The notes under the pieces were generated by a model. The model worked only from the letters and a program-made list of their open reading frames with translations. It was not told the origin of the DNA and searched no databases. Shown here piece after piece: positions 6,012 to 6,193 of a stretch of DNA of 6,193 nucleotides. Position numbers and translations under genes: made by a program. Position 1 is the first letter of the stretch. Each line of letters starts with the position of its first letter. This DNA is from Gammaproteobacteria bacterium (lineage in GTDB: Bacteria; Pseudomonadota; Gammaproteobacteria; Steroidobacterales; GCA-2729495). The stretch is taken from NCBI GenBank assembly GCA_023383735.1, contig JAHDYN010000122.1, forward strand, positions 1-6,193. Reading direction: 5' to 3'.

Positions 6012-6193
6012 TCCCTGAGCCGCAGCACAGAGGCCCGTTTCCGCAATGCATCCGAAGGCGCCGCTTCTGCCAAGCCCGCTGCTCGAAGCGCCGAGCCAGC
6101 CAGGGCACGTTGGGCTACATTCCTTGAACCGTGGCCCCCCAGTCCGTGCTGTTTCTGGCTGCGTTCCGGCCCCATCTGGACGTTGAACATGCA
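6012..6193. other. Right-edge region with no supported gene
   Basis: The 182 bases to the right edge contain only short or low-quality frames. A 73-codon frame on the - strand (6190-5969) begins MFNVQMGPERSQ, is rich in Arg, Ala and Ser, and shows no domain; it overlaps the promoter and is probably spurious. The segment 6130-6175 on the - strand, with CCGGAA then GCAGCCA, faintly recalls the signal recognition particle RNA apical loop but lacks its invariant core. Upstream regulatory sites for the operon may lie here. Confidence 0.5.

Noticed and set aside
3292..6018. A 908-codon open frame on the + strand opposite the catalytic subunit gene
   Set aside because: It is antisense to a gene with clear cofactor-binding motifs. 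Its product is an Arg/His/Leu/Val-rich string with no domain, the usual shadow of a GC-rich gene with biased third positions.
5914..6108. 65-residue N-terminal extension of the catalytic subunit from GTG 6108
   Set aside because: There is no ribosome binding site at the GTG, the composition is low quality, no signal peptide is present, and the likely promoter lies within it. ATG 5913 has a good ribosome binding site.
5969..6190. 73-codon frame on the - strand at the right edge
   Set aside because: It overlaps the promoter, has an Arg/Ala/Ser-rich composition typical of spurious frames, and shows no recognisable motif.
6130..6193. Possible small signal recognition particle (4.5S) RNA on the - strand
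   Set aside because: CCGGAA followed by GCAGCCA is reminiscent of domain IV, but the invariant GGAAGGAAGCAG core is interrupted and the helix closing the GGAA loop does not pair. The match is too weak to call.

Overview
The window is GC-rich DNA, probably from a beta- or gammaproteobacterium. That placement is an inference from base composition, codon use and the gene families present; there is no rRNA or other taxonomic marker. It holds two transcription units that converge at about position 850.

Left part, + strand: the last 46 codons of an unrecognised gene (to 140) end in a clear intrinsic terminator (155-192). Directly after it lies a small class I SAM-dependent methyltransferase (205-846). 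Its core closely resembles the animal METTL7/TMT1 thiol methyltransferases, but it lacks their N-terminal membrane anchor.

Right part, - strand, read from about 5977 down to 862: a compact four-gene operon. An extended -10 promoter precedes a molybdenum/tungsten bis-PGD catalytic subunit (874 aa). It is followed by a four-cluster ferredoxin-like electron-transfer subunit (204 aa, overlapping by one base), an NrfD/DmsC-type membrane anchor (285 aa, 24-bp gap) and the cofactor sulfurtransferase FdhD (302 aa, 22-bp gap). Together they form a complete complex iron-sulfur molybdoenzyme (A-B-C layout as in Psr, Dms, Ttr and Soe) plus its maturation factor. Electrons should run between a substrate at the Mo/W site, the [4Fe-4S] chain and the membrane quinone pool.

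Two points stand out. The catalytic subunit has no Tat signal: its first cluster cysteine is already at residue 22. The complex therefore probably faces the cytoplasm, as NarGHI and SoeABC do, rather than the periplasm as PsrABC and DmsABC do. Also, despite fdhD in the operon, the presumed Mo-ligand cysteine (Cys152) is not followed by the histidine typical of formate dehydrogenases, so the substrate is open. The 180 bases at the right edge (6012-6193) hold no convincing gene. I see no mobile element, CRISPR array, tRNA or rRNA.
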